Below are positions 45,834 through 57,364 of a DNA stretch of 64,000 nucleotides, piece after piece. The DNA lies in NCBI GenBank assembly GCA_947652605.1, contig OX393579.1:19551674-19615673 (forward strand), read 5' to 3'. The DNA is from Elmis aenea. Its lineage: Eukaryota > Arthropoda > Insecta > Coleoptera > Elmidae. The number at the start of each line of letters is the position of its first letter. Within the stretch, counting starts at the first letter, position 1. The position numbers and the translations under genes are program-made. The notes beneath the pieces were generated by a model. It made no database searches, was not told the DNA's origin, and saw only the letters and a program-made list of their open reading frames with translations.

Positions 45834-46358
45834 GATATAGTATATCTCAAATAAAATTGCTCATATCGGCTTAAGCAGTTGGGACATCCCAGGTACATGC
45901 ACAATCTTGGATTATAAACCTTAAATGATTTGTATGGCACAACACCTAAAATCATAATCGCATACCACATCTTCCTAATTGCTTTTCTTTGAGCATAATG
46001 ACCATAATGCTGCAGTTCTAAACAAGTTCTCGCTAAAAGCTTATTACCTTATGTACGCTATAATAGATTTTAAATTATAATTGTTTTCAAGCAAAAACTT
46101 TTGGGAATCACTGATACAGATATTAATTTTCTTTTACCTAAGAACCCAAATTAAACCTTATTGAACCTATAATTAGGGATCAAATTTCGACTGCTTGCGA
46201 TAATATTCATTCAATTAGATTACAACTTTCATTGGCGTAGACTGAATTGTAAACACAAATAATATTTAAAGAAAGAGACGGATATTGTGAATTTGTTTCC
46301 TTTAGTTCTGCCTCTTCTTAATCCGCTGTGAGCAATTTTATTTGAGATATACTATATC
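45834..46358. repeat. 30-bp perfect inverted repeat, 465 bp apart
   Basis: The 30 bases at 45834-45863 (starting GATATAGTATATCTC) recur in exact complement at 46329-46358. Homology extends weakly outward (45825-45880 against 46315-46365). Each side also has a nearby ATGGCGG word (about 45774 and 46429). Ends were not resolved; probably the inner arms of a decayed TIR element. Confidence 0.7.
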
Positions 46359-46369
46359 TATAGGTTTTC

Positions 46370-47540
46370 TGGGTTGTTGATTATGGTTTTCGGGTAAAAA
46401 TTTAGGAATTCAGAATAGCTTTGACAATATGGCGGAGTTGACTAAAACAGAATTAATAAATAAGTTTAAAAAAAACAGTATTGCAATGAACACTTTCTGA
46501 AAAAGGCACAATGGTACCATTATTAAAAATGTATTAAGGAAATCTGATGATATACACTTAAAAAACTATGTGATTTATAAAAATGACTGCACAAGATTTT
46601 CAAGATAAAACTGTTGGAAGTAAAGTTGGGTTGATTTATAAGCATAAAAACCCCAACGTTGGGAGCAATCAAATTTAAAACAATTGATTTCGAGCAATTT
46701 TCTAAAAACGAACAACAGGCAAAACGCTTTGGTACGTGCCATAACAAATTATTAATAAATTTAATACAAAAATGATTAAAAATTCAATTATACATTATAT
46801 AAAATACCAAACTTTAAGTTGATTTTAACTTAAGTGCTTAACATCTATTTAGAATACAATAGTTAAATTAAAACGGTGCACCCTTTAAAAGTGTAGACTT
46901 AATTAAGTTAAGTAATTCATTAATCAACTCCAAAATTGAGTCAGTAAATAGTTACGTAAACACATAACAGAATGTTATCACTACTTCGTGTACTTTACCA
47001 AGTTTATTTTGTCAGCTAATTTGCCAAAAGCTCTATCGTGAGCTATCGTCGTGAATAGTTATGCGCGCTCTACAGCAGTACACAAATATTACTTACGTTT
47101 AGAAATTCCGTTCGTTACTTATGTATACAGGGTGATTCTGTTTGACTGTCGCACCCCTACACTTTGTTACTTAGGAGAAACTCCTTATATTTTTGTAAAT
47201 CACAGCAAATTATCCATCAAATGACGTTCAGATGTTTTTTCAACGATGAAATATGTCGGGCTGGCGATGGTTAACTTTTTTTTTAAAAATTACATTGTAA
47301 ACTTTATTTATTAATTCTGATAGAGGATTTAATTATAAATCCGATAGTGTGTTAAAAAAATTAGCTTACCTACGTAGAAAAATGAGTTTAAAAATTATTC
47401 ATTTCACAAAATCGTTGTATTTGACTAAATAAAACACGATCGCCATAGTAACTGACATTTTATAACTTGTCTAATTGTGTTTTATTATTTTACGACAAAA
47501 AAACAATATTTTGTGAGCATTAAATTAAAACGCCTTAAAT
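46370..47540. other. AT-rich sequence with a lone mariner-type end at 47128
   Basis: TA-CAGGGTGATTCTGTTTGAC at 47126 lacks a partner. No gene recognised. Confidence 0.4.
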
Positions 47541-47543
47541 ATA

Positions 47544-48042
47544 CAGGGTGACCTATTTTCGATGCCCATATCTCGGTTATTATCAGAGATAGAAAAAACT
47601 AAGTACTTAGTCTCGAGTTATTTTTTCGAGAGAAATTCATCACCGTAAACAGATTTTTGATATATTTTTAATTTTCAAAATATAGCCAAAAACCGATTTA
47701 TGGCACTTTTCAAAAATGTTAAATATCTCGCTTAAACGAAAAGATGGAGAAAAACTTTAAGGACATTTTTGGCATGGTTTTTTTGTCTTTAATAAGAAAG
47801 CGATGTTCAATTTGTTTTTTACTCATACGAATATTGATATATTACGCCTAACTTTCTTATTTTAAAAAGCAACCATGAGCAAATCATATATTTTTGAAAA
47901 GCGCAGAAAATAAGCTTTCGATTTATGTCAAAGCCAATGATGGTTGCCATTTAAAATAATCGAGACTACGTACCTACTTAGTTTTTTTCTCTCTTATAAT
48001 AATCGAGATACCCTGTATGGGCATCGAAAATAGGTCACCCTG
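47544..48042. mobile_element. Mariner-type TIR element (499 bp) with TA duplication
   Basis: TA-CAGGGTGACCTATTTTCGATG at 47542 and ...CGAAAATAGGTCACCCTG-TA ending 48044. Arms of about 85 bp match closely; beyond that they match loosely. The right arm has an extra internal ACCCTGTATGGGCA block (48010-48023). Confidence 0.88.
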
Positions 48043-49249
48043 TACACTCACAAAAGCAAATTGACAGGATGTCCAGTGGCGGATTATCGCACAGACACAA
48101 GAAGCGTGCGGTTGGGGCCTCCGATTTTCAGGGGCCTCCGAAAGTTGGCAGCTTAAAAAAAAACATTTTGCGAATCTCATACGGTCTTTATCTGGACAAT
48201 TTGCCGTTCGTCAAACGACAAAGAAGTAGCACTAGGTTTTATGACTTAATAACCGACCAATAAAATTTCCCTTTCGACTGTAAGAAAAAAATCTTAAGTG
48301 ATAAATAATATTCGAAATTGTTTGTGCGTTTACGTTTCAACTGTTTAATTAAATAAACACAGTCGATCTTTTCTTGCAAATTGCAAACAGTGAGAAAAAT
48401 AAAAAAGTTCCAATGCTTGAGTAGTTTGGCGTAGTTGATGTTTTTAGTGTCACTTTTTTTGTAAAGGAAACGTTATCAATTAAGTACATGTGTTATATTA
48501 CTGTTTGTGAAACAGGCTCACTCCCTTTTTACTTTTGCCATACTTGGTACAAAAATAGTATTGTTATCGCGAAAATGTTCGAATTCCGAATTTCGACGGA
48601 TATACACGTTTTGAGGTCCACTAAATCCATTTGACTGTTTTCCCGAAGACGTTCGTGTGTCTGGCACATACACCAGACGTTAAAAATGTCCATTTTTAAC
48701 ATTAGTTATCGATAGAGCCTTAAAAAGTATATCACAAAGAGCGTGCATTTAGTTAATTTTTCCAATAATAACTAATATATTTAATTAATAATATTAGATT
48801 AATCCAAAATTACAAGAAAACGGTAATAAATAAAATTATTCTGTTTATGTAGGAGTGTAGTCTATGTCGGGGTCTATAAAAAACTTTTTTTTTAAATTTA
48901 AAATTACGAAAACTTTCAAAAAAAATGTTTCTCGAAAACGGCTCCAACGTTTTTCAAATTTCTGCATATTAAAGAGTGAAATTTTCTCAGTAAAATGCCG
49001 GTTGTCTTAACTCTTTTGTATTGAAATAACTAGTAACAACAAATAAAGAGTACCAGCAAATTATTGCAAGACATGCAGTACAAGTTATTGTTAAATACAA
49101 ATCTTACAAAATCACTTGCCCAATTTATCATGGATGTAAGAAATAAATTCGATAAAATTGAGAACGATGCTAATTTCTTAATAGACGAAACTACAAGGTG
49201 GCTATGTTTAAAAGGAAAAAATTGCAAGATATTGACGTTAAATATTTTT

Positions 49250-49615
49250 TCTGCGTCCGGCCAAAAAATTACTTGTTACCGATTAATTTTTAGGCTGGAA
49301 AATACGTCTTTACTGGGCTAGGCCAGAAAGTAACTGGTTGCCATGGTAAAAAAAAGCTCTTGTTGCCATGGTGATGAGTTGTTTAGTTGATTTGTTGCGC
49401 TGTCAAACAAGCGTCATTATATCACCAAGCGAGTTTTCACCTGTAGTTTGTTAAGTTATTGTTTAATTTTGATTGGTAACGATAGTGATTTTGGTGTCAT
49501 TGGACATTGTACGTAACAAACCCGTAAAGTGTCTTTACTGGATTCGTATCCTTTCAGGACTCGCCTACGGCTCGTCCAAAAATTGTCTACTAGTCGAGTA
49601 AAGTACCACTTTACG
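49250..49615. repeat. Dispersed repeat R1, copy nested in hAT I
   Basis: Matches 63781-64000 along its length: CTGCGTC, CCGATTAATTTTTAGGCTGG, AAATACGTCTTTACT, GGTTGCCATGG, CGCTGTCAAACAA and TGTAGTTTGTTAAGTTATTG. The family was not identified. It splits the hAT coding region. Confidence 0.75.
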
Positions 49616-49621
49616 TAAATA

Positions 49622-49927
49622 ACAATTAAAGATGAAATTGTTTATTTTATTGCATTCATAAAAGAAGAAAATATTACCAATCCTGTTGAAATGTACAAGT
49701 TATTAATTGGGTTTGCAGTCTACATTTCCAAATGTACAAAAATTCTTAAAATGTTTTTGACAATGCCCATTTGTAATGCGAGCAGTAAACGATCGTTTTT
49801 GGTTTTAAAACGTGTTAAACATTACTTACGAAATTCGTTAAGTCACTTGCATTTACCTAATTTGTCAATGATGTTCATAGAAAACGATGTAGTTCAGTCA
49901 TTAGATTATGAATATATTATTGATTAA
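49622..49927 (+). pseudogene. hAT transposase C-terminal (dimerisation) domain
   Basis: An open frame of about 101 codons ends at TAA 49925-49927. It reads IKDEIVYFIAFIKEE, then KLLIGFAVYISKCTKILKMF, then the hallmark LTMPICNASSKRSFLVLKRV, followed by KHYLRNSLSHLHLPNLSMMF and IENDVVQSLDYEYIID. The 'P..NAS.ERSFS.LK.IK.YLRS.M...RL..L..L.IE' series is the conserved hAT C-terminal dimerisation region. The usual Glu of ERSF is Lys here. The upstream catalytic domain is not readable; a 60-codon open stretch at 49064-49245 may be another piece. It lies correctly oriented inside the hAT I boundaries. Confidence 0.85.
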
Positions 49928-50284
49928 TTCGGTGAACGTGAAGCGAGCAAAGTTCCAATTTAGTTTTTGATATTTACAAATCTAATGTTTGTATCATACA
50001 TAATTTTCTAACAGTGTCTAATAATTTTAAATAAATCTTTTCCTATTCTTTTTATTATTAGTAAATAGATGATAACGTTTTAGCATTTTATTTCAAACGC
50101 AAAATTATGATTAAAAGCTAAAAATAGAGATTTTTTAGGGACACGATTATTTGATCAGTAGTTAATTTTTAATTAAGTAATTAACTGATTTGATAGCATT
50201 ACTTAAATACTTAAATAAGGGGGCCTTAAAACTAGATTGCGGTTGGAGCCCTCCAAGTGCCTGATCCGCCACTGAGGATGTCCA

Positions 50285-51170
50285 TTTCTTACGATTTTCG
50301 GCATACCCATGTTCATGTTGAAACATACACATCGTGTATATTATTAAAGCACTCGGTTAGCTGCCAAAGTCTTAAAAAGTTATTAGGAGTATTGCAATAT
50401 TTAAACGATTTTTTTAAACGTATAGTTTGTCACTTGTCTTTCAGTACTAAAAGTAAATGACAGTCTAATTACAATTTTGTACATCACAAATCATGATTTA
50501 AATGAACTTCTCACGTTGACAACGTTTCGAGCCACACAAGAAGTAAACTAATTATGTTTCAAAGTATTTTAAATATTTTCTGAAATACATCACTTGACAA
50601 ACCCATTTGTAAGTGGATTTTTTAAAGCCCTCTTTTAACTACTGATTATTAATGATCGTGAACTATATTTGAACACTAATTAAAATTTTTAACGTCTTAG
50701 AAATAAATTACATGTCACATTTAATATTAATTGCATTAGATGACGTCTGGTTGAGTTTTTTTAAAATTCATTTGCACATTTTAGACGTACGAATATATAT
50801 AAATGCATGTGTCATCGTTTTCTAAACGGTTTACTAAATCCATTTTACATTTTACATGTTACATATTGAACAAAAGAAATGCATTCCGCTTAATTAGTTT
50901 GCACATAATTGATGTAAAAAAAATAAAATATGCTTTCTTAATCAAACGTTTTTATTAAAATAATAATTGTACAGGGGTAGTTTGATAAACTTGGTAAAAA
51001 CGCAAGTAATATACAATATTTGGACAAAAACAGTCTCCTTTGAAGGCTACATACTGGGTCCAGCGGTTTTCAAACTTTTTCATCCCGTCTAAAAAATAAG
51101 TTTTGTCAAGGTTTGCAAAATAGTCAATGTTTCTGAAAGACAATTAAATTTTCTACAAGACTATGTAAAA
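50285..51170. other. AT-rich sequence, nothing recognised
   Basis: No feature supported in about 890 bp. Confidence 0.3.
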
Positions 51171-51173
51171 CAT

Positions 51174-51917
51174 ATAGGGTGTTGTATTTAAGAAAGTTGA
51201 GTTAACCATGTTTAAATTTTCACAAGTTTGACCAAGGGTAAAAAACGCACTGTATAATATTTTAATAATGTAGCAGGTGCAAAGTGTTAATTAATCTTTT
51301 GTCAATCTAGTTTTTAAACGAAATTTTACTGCCTTAAAGAACTATGTTAAAAAAAATTGCTATATCTATCGCTCAAAATTTTCATAAAAATTTACATAAA
51401 TTAAACGAAAACGGTTAACTATAGACCCAAGACAAGATACATTTTTAAAATAAATTTTAAAAGGAATCCAAAAATGTAAAATTATACAGGGTGTTCCATT
51501 TAAAATTTAAAAGTTTTAGTCCGTTTCGGGTCGGAAGTCGTATTGCAACCTCAGTATTTTTATCGAATCCGAAAAATACGATAAAGCTTGAATACCAATT
51601 TTCATCGTAATATCTTTAATAATGTTTTAGATATTTGTCTGTTTCCATACTTTTGCGCACCATTGCATTGTATAAAATGTGTAATTGCGGATGATAATAT
51701 GAATTTGATGCACCACAGTCTTTACATTAAAAAATATGCATAAATGAACCAAGAGATGTTGTAATATCGTAATACATTAAAAAACAAATTAGCAACGAAA
51801 CGATGTTTAACAATTTCCATGTTCTGTTTTTAGTCTTTATCTTAGATAGGAATTTAGATATTTTATTAATGTCCGATTATTTTTTGTGAAACTATCGATT
51901 AAAATCAAAACACCCTG
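51174..51917. mobile_element. Inverted M3-like mariner fragment plus adjoining TIR unit
   Basis: 51174-51486 is the complement of 26860-27178 ('ttggattcc', 'gcaaagtgtta', 'ttggtcaaacttgtgaaa' landmarks), including internal pair 2 (51174-51252). From 51486, CAGGGTGTTCCATTTAAAA starts a 432-bp unit that ends ...AAAACACCCTG at 51917. In other copies this unit is only 60 bp, so internal pair 1 seems to have been expanded or invaded. Confidence 0.6.
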
Positions 51918-51919
51918 TT

Positions 51920-53460
51920 TATTTAAACGTACTTAAAAATTTGATAATTTTTGTGTTCATTATGCAATTCGTTAACTGATACCATAAAAATCCAATAAAA
52001 CAGTTGACTACTGCATCTTAGAAACCAAGCAGGCTGGGTCAATTTTAACAAGGCAATGTGATTAAGGTCCTAGTCAAACTTAAGAATGCAAAATCATCAT
52101 TGTCTCATGTTGATAGCCAGAAATGTATATCTAAAAATTTTAATTCTAGTTTTCAAAATATTTCTGAAACTGGGAACAATCTGCAAGTTTTTAGTTTATG
52201 TTCTTAATAGGCATGTAGAAACATGCCAAGATAACCATCCTTCTATCTCTTATGATTTTTGAGATCCCCATGTTCTTTACGTTGACAAAATGTTTATGGT
52301 TAAATCATTTAAAAATTGCAAGATAGGTTTATTAACTAGTAACATATTAAATTTCAAATATTATGCTGTTGAAATAGATAAGATAAAATAGGTAACAAGA
52401 TGCTGATTAGAAATACTTTTGAAGTTTCATTTATATCTATAAATGCGAGAAACCCAGCATGGATCAACAAATAAAAAATAAATATGTATGTAATAGCATT
52501 ATTAATAATACTTCCAGTAACTTTGTCTGCCATAAATATTTGGAGAAATATTAATTTAAACACTAAATCGTACAATTTAAGAATGTTAAAAATTAAGAAT
52601 GTTATCGAAAATTTTTCCGTCACATTTTTTCTGTTTTATTTATATAATCAAAATCGTAAGAAACAGAAACATTGTAAAGTGGTGTCGGCAATTATCTTTA
52701 AAACACGTATGGCCTCTGTTTCTTCCTTAAAAAAAAAAATGATACCAACGTGTTTTAAAGGTGAGCATAAAATATCAGAGAACTTGAACCGAACAAATAA
52801 ATTTGCTAAAAGAAACTTATCAGAGATAAATATGGTAACATATCAAATCCACCTATCACGTAAAAGCAACGCAGTCAGCTAAACACCATTTCCCAAAAAC
52901 AAATTTAAGAGGCATCTCTATTCAAATATAAATATTTTAGAGCTTCATAACAGTTTGCAGTTTGGCAGGCACCGAGAGAGGTCTCTAGTGGCGGCCGCCA
53001 TGTTGGTTGATGGCCGAATGATGATTGTTTTATAAATATTTAATAGTTTGCCGCTTGAAGCGTTCCTGAAGCTCAAATCAGGGTTTATGGGAGATCATAA
53101 TATCACGATGTTTTATAGATGTGTATGCTGTTATCTTCGAAATGGGTTTGCCAAGGCAATTTGCTGAATTTCATAGTGTAATGGCCTTTTTCATGTTACG
53201 TAATACATTCTGAATAAAAATGGCTTCAAATCGCGCATAAACTAATAATGACGCAGACCATAATTTTTTAACGCTAAAAGAATATATCGCGCTTTTCCAC
53301 TACTTAGTATATTCGTTGTTACAAACTACTAATAAACACTAAACGAACAAATGAATATTTTATTATACAAATCCTAATTTTACAGTTTTACGTGCTGTAT
53401 TCAATATTTTTTATAGTTGTTATGGCCAAACCAAATGGAAGTCTCATGAACAATGTTTAT
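51920..53460. other. AT-rich sequence, no recognised gene
   Basis: A 132-codon open frame at 52484-52882 starts with a hydrophobic stretch and continues Lys/Asn-rich. It has no motif I recognise and overlaps an 89-codon frame on the other strand, so I do not call it a gene. Confidence 0.35.
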
Positions 53461-53723
53461 ATCAGCGGTTTCCAAAATTATTTGGTCGCGGAACCTTTAC
53501 TAGTCGATTTTAAAAATTAAAAAACTAACAATACCTATATTTTACGGAACCCCCGCCTAGGTGACGTTGGGGACGTGACATTAATGAGCAATGCAAACAA
53601 AAGGTGAAGAAGAAGGTTCTTAACATTTTTTGTTCCCTGGACCCCTTTAGGAGTGTGGTGGAAACGATAAAAACCCCATCAAAATTAAGTTTTTTATTTG
53701 GGATATTCAACAACTGCGATGCG

Positions 53724-53752
53724 ATAATAATAATAATAATAATAATAATAAT
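53724..53752. repeat. (TAA)n microsatellite, LINE 3' tail
   Basis: About nine TAA/ATA triplets forming the terminal repeat of the minus-strand LINE. Confidence 0.85.
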
Positions 53753-53860
53753 CTTTATTTGTTCTGAATATCCCAAAAAAGGTGTAGAACTTGTCACAAT
53801 AATAATTTACGTACATTACAAATAATATACATAGTTAATAAAAACACAGAAAAATGATAT

Positions 53861-55504
53861 TTAAATATAACATTTTATAAAGTCAGCATCATTTAAATAT
53901 TCGCTTACTCCATAGTAAGCTTTAGAAATCAGAACTTTTCTTAATTTCTTCTTCAATTCGCGGGTGGGAAGATTTATTATACTCTCAGGTGATGTGTTAA
54001 ATTTATTATATATAGCAATAATTGTGGAGGCAACATTTTTTTGAAGATAGGTATATTTGAAACAATCGGGTTTTAGGTTTTTTTTATGTCGCGTATTGGC
54101 TGCATGATTTCTTATATTCTCTTCGAACAGATCTACATTATTTTTTACGAACAGGATGGCTTCGAGAATAAATAGACCATAAAAGGTTAATATTTCGTTG
54201 TCACGAAAAGTTTCTTTTCAGTGATCTCGGTAGTTTAGGCCAAATATATTTCTTATACATCGCTTTTGTATAATGAAGAGGCGTTCTGAGTCACTAGCGT
54301 TACCCCAAAAAATTACAGCATAGCGTAACCTAGATTCGACATATGCATGATATGCAGTTTTGGCCGCGTTTGCATTGACCAATTTTTTTAGGTTTTTTAG
54401 TGCAAAAGGGTACCGTGACAGGCTTTGTGACAGGCGTTCGATGTGGTATGACCAGTCCAGTCTAGAGTCAATACATAAACCAAGAAAAGATATTTTATTA
54501 ACAACATTTATACTTGTGGAATTATTTTGAAATTTTAAGTCGGAGTTTATTTTACTTTGTGAAAATTTTATAACTTGCGTTTTATTGAAGTTTAAGGTTA
54601 AGTTATTTAACGTAAACCAATGTTGGAGTTGGCCTAAACAGTCAAAGAGTTTTTGTTCAGAGTTTTTGGAATCCGAGTCACTAATAATGGCAGATGTGTC
54701 ATCGGCAAATTGTATAAGGGAAGTTTTGACAAAATCTGGAAGATCATTTGTGTACAGTATGTATAGGAGGGGGCCTAAGATTGATCCTTGCGGGACTCCT
54801 TTTTTGATTTTCTTTTTGTTGGATTTTAGAAATCTACCTGACGAGTCTTTTCCGGCAACGTATTGGTTTCTTTCCGAAAGATAAGATGTTATAAGATTAT
54901 GGGCGGTCCCTCGTATACCATAGTGTTCTAATTTCGTTAGCAGTATCTCGTGGTCAACACTATCAAAAGCTTTTGAGAGATCAACACACATGACCATGGT
55001 GTGTTTGTCTTTGTTGAGGGATTGAAGAACATTTCGGATTGCCATGTAAATAGCGCGGGTAGTTGTCTTGCCTTTCCTGAAACCATTTTGAGCGTTGTTT
55101 ATTATGCCATAATGTTCTAAGTAATTTTCAATTCTGTTGTAGATTATTTTTTCAAATATCTTACTGATGTTTGTGAGTATGGCTATGGGCCTATAGTTTC
55201 CTATGTCACTTACATCCCCTTTTTTGTAGATAGGTTTGATTTTTGCACATTTTAGTCTGTTTGGAAATATGCCATTTCTTAAAGAAAGGTTTATGATGTG
55301 ATTCAAAGGTCCAGATATTAGGTCGGCAGTATGTTTTAAGAGGTTTGTTGGTATTTCATCCTCTCCTGTTGATTTTGTGTTTTTAAGTGACATTATAGTT
55401 TTATAAATTTCCTCGTAAGAAGTGGGACGTAGATAGATAGACATATTATTTTGTTTGAAGTGGCTGGTTTCCGAAATTGACCCATCTGTATTGTCGGGGC
55501 ACAT
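53861..55504 (-). pseudogene. LINE reverse transcriptase, nearly intact (one internal stop)
   Basis: From the ATG at 55504, 428 codons are open to a TGA at 54218-54220. The same frame then continues a further 118 codons to TAA at 53861-53863, so a single nonsense change breaks a 548-codon frame. RT motifs are all present: NYRPIAIL (103-110), NGFRKGKTTTRAI (140-152), VDLSKAF with the catalytic Asp (about 175), GVPQGSILGP (236-245) and FADD with both catalytic Asp (266-269). A FLGLCID and an IFWGNAS segment follow. The post-stop part (FILEAILFVKNN ... FNTSPESIINLPTREL) is the ordinary C-terminal region. The first ATG is probably an internal Met exposed by 5' truncation; the endonuclease domain is missing. 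Clade is inference. Confidence 0.9.
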
Positions 55505-55689
55505 ATTTATATGAAAATATTTGATATTTTTATTAGTGGCTATATATATACAGCTAATATTACTGTAATTTAATGCATAGGTACATTAATTTATAAGTAA
55601 ACGAAAATGCAGTTTTAGATAGAGGTTTAATAAAAATAAAGATTAGTTGATTTTTCCCATCCAAGCTCGCGGACCCCATGAATACTCCT

Positions 55690-56080
55690 GGTTAAGAATC
55701 CCTGAAATAGACAGTCACAACAGATAAATATAAAATGTATATTATTATTATGAGTGGGCCAAATTTTCCTTTTAAAAGTAAATTGCAGCTGGAAGAATTA
55801 AATAAGGGCGAACTATGGTATTAAGAAGATGATGCTTCGTCCCACATATCTGGTGAAACCATGGTAATTTTCAAGGATTTTTACCAAACCACCTTATTGC
55901 GAGATTTGGAGTTGGAGATATATGCTGTGGCCTGCGAGATCCTCCGTTTACAGAACCAAACAATTTTTGTGGGATTATCTGTTAGAGAGAGTTTATAATT
56001 GATATACCAAACACTTTGAATGGGTTCAAACACAACACGACCAAAGAAATAAACAATCTATCGCCTACAGTTTTAGGTGT
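55690..56080. other. Spacer between LINE and mariner M2
   Basis: No feature supported. Confidence 0.3.
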
Positions 56081-56084
56081 AGCT

Positions 56085-57357
56085 GATGTAAAACAAATGC
56101 CAAAATGTAAGCAAGTGTCAACTTGATATTTAAATAAATTTAGAATTTAAGCGGATATTAATTATGTAATAAAATTAATTGTTTTTAATTAAAAACTATC
56201 AAATGTAATAAATTGGAAATACATAAAAGAGAAACGACTACAATAAGTGTTCGAAAAAATTCTTCTATTTTCATCCAGACACAAATCTATTCGCCCGGAT
56301 GTCTTCTTTCTGGTTAACGTGTCGCATAAATACTGCTCGCCAATAAGCAATTTCTATCCTCTCCTCTGACCTCTAATACAAAAATCATATCGACTAGTTC
56401 GTCTTTTTCGAAATTCATTTTGATAATTTTCCGTCATCTTTTACCACGAAATAGAGAAAAGGACTCTTGCAGTATTAATCTCGAAGACTTTTAAAACTAT
56501 CGTAAAATATCACTGATAACAGCAGAAAAACACAAATAACTTTCGAAGCCTTTCAGGTTTTTTTTGTGCGTACGGCGTTAGTTTTTTAACTTTTTATAAA
56601 CTCGGAATAAAAACCGTTTTACGTTTCGATATAAGAAAATTTATTCAAATGTCAAGTTGACATTTTGGCATTTGATTTGCATCAGCGCGGCCTACTTCGG
56701 TGCATAAAATGCAATTAAATGGCTACTTTTGTGAAAAGTATGGAATATCTCAACGACTACGGGGTTTACTAGACATAGCACAACTCCTGTAAAAATTAAA
56801 GAGAATAAAAAAAGCTATCGAATAGCGAAATAAAATAAGGGTGGTTACATTTTTAAAAATATGAGTTATGTCACTTTGAAGTTTGAAACGTTTGGCATTT
56901 TTTTGAACACCCTGTACCACTAAATTTAAATTTTTTATTATTAGAATGTTGCTCCCTAACCGGTCTAACATTATTGCTAAAACTTATTTTATTAACTTAA
57001 AAAAACGAGGATTTTTTAAAGTTAAGCCTGCTTATGTAAGATTTTTCGAAAAAAAATGTTCTAAGTTGGCAACACTGACACAAAATCAAAAAGTGAACAG
57101 GCATTCATATAGACTTGTAGAGGTTAAAAAATAACATCCGAAGACCTAAAAATATACAGGGTGTTCCATTTAAAAAGATCTTTGTTTTTGTTGTAGCGCA
57201 AAAATAGGACACCCTGTATAACTGAAAATAATTTTAAGACGTAGATCTTTTCAAACCAATAATTTTATGTATTTTTTTATGTATAATTTTATGTTTTTTT
57301 TTCTATCTCCAACGGGCGGGGCGCTATGAAAGCCCGACGCACTATTGCAGGACCCTG
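56085..57357. mobile_element. Mariner-type element M2, inverted second copy of the M1 family
   Basis: The right end ...GGACCCTG-TA (57350-57359) is the complement of the M1 start. Internal pairs lie at 57157-57215 and about 56836-56914. The left part, 56085-56290, repeats the subterminal zone of M1 (12815-13020) in the same orientation as M1, while 56640-57357 is inverted relative to M1, so M2 has inverted arms of its own. Only the first few codons' worth of transposase C-terminus is recognisable near 56245 (degraded). Left tip lost. Confidence 0.8.
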
Positions 57358-57364
57358 TATAACA

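Larger units (their letters stand above)
48074..50274. mobile_element. hAT element I (2.2 kb) with transposase relic, TSD AGGATGTC
   Basis: Ends CAGTGGCGGATTA and TGATCCGCCACTG are near-perfect TIRs, and AGGATGTC is duplicated exactly at 48066-48073 and 50275-50282. GGGGCCTCCGA near the left and GGAGCCCTCCA near the right are subterminal partners. It contains the C-terminus of a hAT transposase and a nested repeat (49250-49615). This is the only hAT here with recognisable coding sequence. Confidence 0.95.
53724..55510 (-). mobile_element. 5'-truncated CR1/Jockey-like LINE with (ATT)n tail
   Basis: Minus-strand element: RT ORF, short 3' UTR, AATAAA at 53754-53759 (complement), then a GATTATTATT... 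microsatellite tail at 53724-53752. The microsatellite tail, rather than poly-A, is typical of CR1-related LINEs. The endonuclease half is absent. Confidence 0.85.

Noticed and set aside
52484..52882. 132-codon plus-strand open frame with a hydrophobic start
   Set aside because: No recognisable domain, low-complexity Lys/Asn content, an overlapping frame on the opposite strand, and no supporting splice or promoter context; likely chance in AT-rich DNA.
53463..55688. hAT element split by the LINE (CAGCGGTTTCC... to ...GAATCCCTG)
   Set aside because: The ends look hAT-like and the LINE lies between them, but the flanking 8-mers (GTTTATAT and AAATAGAC) do not match, so pairing is unproven.
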